This document shows positions 62,369 through 64,000 of a stretch of DNA of 64,000 bases, in pieces; positions within the stretch are counted from its first letter, which is position 1; the number at the start of each line of letters is the position of its first letter. The notes beneath the pieces were generated by a model that was given only the letters and a program-made list of their open reading frames with translations, searched no databases and was not told where the DNA came from. The translations under genes were made by a program, and so were the position numbers. The DNA is taken from NCBI GenBank assembly GCA_034509425.1, contig JAVTVJ010000011.1, positions 1,240,001-1,304,000 on the forward strand. Reading direction: 5' to 3'. The DNA comes from Eopsaltria australis (Eukaryota; Chordata; Aves; Passeriformes; Petroicidae).

Positions 62369-64000
62369 AACATCCTACTGAGCCAGTTTAATAAGGCCTT
62401 TACAAATAGAGCTACACAGCAGATACTACAGAACTGGAGGTGGTTGCTTTTTTGAATTCTTGCAAAAGTCTCGAGTTGCTTTTAGCAGTTTATGATGCCA
62501 TGATGGCAGGAATGTTTCAAATACCAGGATAAATTGGGAAAGAAGGAAAGTGTGAGTCTGAATCAACTGATATATTTATACGGAATTAATTTGAAATGTC
62601 TTTTTCTGTTAATTTTACTCATACTACAGAAAACCAAAAACTGAGAATTGACTTTGGTGTTCTGAATCCCAAGAGTGCTTATGTGGAGTACTTACATGGA
62701 TTTCCAAACCAGAACTTATTCTGAAAAATAGTGCTAGATTAAATAAATTTTGATCTATAAATCTTGACTTTTTCCTAAAATATTACAATGTTTGCATACA
62801 TATTTGTTGTCCTTAGACAACATCTAGTCTCATAACACTCCATCATATAAATTCTACAGCAGAGTGCCAGTTAGACTTTATTAGGTACAGATGGAGGGGT
62901 ATGATGAATCATTCACAGGTATCAAACTGTTGTAAAGATCACATTCTATTATTTCAGCAATCTAGTTATAATGCACTGACCCTTAATATGCTAGACTTAA
63001 CAAACAATTGCTTTTATGGATGATTATTATGTAGATTGTTTATAACATTATTTTCAATTGTGACAGCTTGAGGAAACAATGGATGTTGCTGCATAATCTG
63101 TTCTCTGCCTCACAGGTATTTCCTGGTAGAAATGATCATGAGAAATGTGAAGTTTTTGAAATTATGTTATATGCAGGAAGCAGGAAGGCCCTTTAATTAT
63201 GCCCTTAAGTACAGAATATTTGCTTAATTGCTTAGTAGCCCTTGTATCCTGAAAATTTAATTAAGAGATGATTAACTATTCATTATAATATTTTCCTGTT
63301 ATTATTCAGTACAAGCTGCACATTAACTTTTAAAGTCTTTATCATGTTTGGAATTAAGCAACCCCAATTCTCATCAACTGCACAGACTTACTGTGATACT
63401 ACAATAACTTATCTACTTCCCTTGCTCAATTAATAATACCTGATTCATCACACAAATCAGAATTGCCCATGGAAAAAGTCTGGCGTTTTAAGCAGTGGAA
63501 GCTAATCCTGTTTCCTGCATCAGGCCTCTGTTCTGTCAGGCAATATGCTCGCTTGCCTTGGCCCAGCTAGTTCAGTCTGGAAAATTGTGATATGATACAA
63601 GCTGCTCAAGATGGGACTCCAGAAAAGAATATGTGGAGTTTAGAGCCCCTTAACCTCCATCTGAACATGAATGTCTTCACTCAAAAACCAGAGGAAAAGG
63701 TGGCACTCTTTTTATACAATTAACTGCTGGGGTTCCGCTACTTTGGATATTGGTATCCCAGTTAGTTATTCACCTCTATCCTGAAGTAATCACAACTGAC
63801 TTCTCACTTCTCTGGAGAACATGTTGGTTGTGAAGAATGCACCATTGTGAGTGAAGCCCTGCATATATCCCTTTGAAGCTGTGCTGCTCGCTGCTGTGAA
63901 CTCCAGGAAAACTTCAAGGGCAGTGATCAGCAGACCATTGGCTGGCATTAGGAGTTGAGCTGTGCAGATCTGAGATACAAAAAGATTGTGACATTGTTTC
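62369..64000. other. Intergenic, no gene seen
   Basis: AT-rich DNA. A cluster of TTAATTA/TAAT words lies around 63190-63300 and could be homeodomain sites in a conserved element or just AT-rich text. No gene or repeat family is recognised, and nothing is evidently cut at the window edge. Confidence 0.5.

Noticed and set aside
1..64000. tRNA, rRNA, snRNA genes or a CRISPR array
   Set aside because: No cloverleaf with A/B boxes, no snRNA starts and no regularly spaced identical repeats were seen on either strand by eye. Divergent copies could have been missed.

Overview
The window looks like AT-rich, gene-poor nuclear DNA from a bird, most likely a songbird. The main evidence is the repeats. 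CR1 (chicken repeat 1) LINE remnants occur on both strands. There is a roughly 1.1 kb LTR that I recognise as the songbird ERVL family usually called TguLTR5, and a roughly 465 bp LTR of the avian ERVK type. Nothing bacterial, organellar or viral in layout is present: there are no operons, no tRNA or rRNA genes that I can see, and no CRISPR array. I found no confident protein-coding gene. Almost all open frames are short and of chance length for AT-rich DNA.

Layout. 0-6 kb: intergenic DNA with a sense CR1 3' end at about 0.9-1.5 kb and a weak exon-like block on the minus strand at 2.4-3.1 kb. 6-21 kb: a T/G-rich tract (6.6 kb), the longest open frame of the window (212 codons, minus strand, 12.0-12.6 kb) lying just downstream of a minus-strand ERVK-type LTR (12.8-13.3 kb), a 400 bp pyrimidine-rich block (14.7-15.1 kb), a GC-richer block (16.1-16.8 kb) and several homopolymers. 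21-29 kb: a long symmetric hairpin (21.3-21.4 kb), a small antisense CR1 piece (25.3 kb) and the solo ERVL LTR (27.3-28.4 kb). 29-45 kb: mostly unique AT-rich sequence, with an antisense CR1 ORF2 piece (35.7-36.3 kb) and a mixed TTTTA/TTTCA microsatellite (40.7-40.8 kb). 45-57 kb: a probable third LTR (45.0-45.6 kb), an exceptional T49 tract (47.5 kb), a 1.5 kb broken CR1 that still shows ORF1 esterase, ORF2 endonuclease, ORF2 reverse transcriptase and 3' end pieces (54.6-56.15 kb), and a perfect AT palindrome beside a tandem duplication (57.0 kb). 57-64 kb: unique AT-rich DNA with an A/C-rich tract.

No genes work together here. The biology visible is a record of retrotransposon insertion and decay: at least four CR1 pieces and two or three solo LTRs, none able to move. 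The parts that these repeats do not explain are the 212-codon frame beside the ERVK-type LTR, the 100 nt ungapped hairpin at 21.3 kb, and A-rich tracts interrupted by C runs that recur on both strands. All family names come from recognition by eye; none has been checked by a database search.
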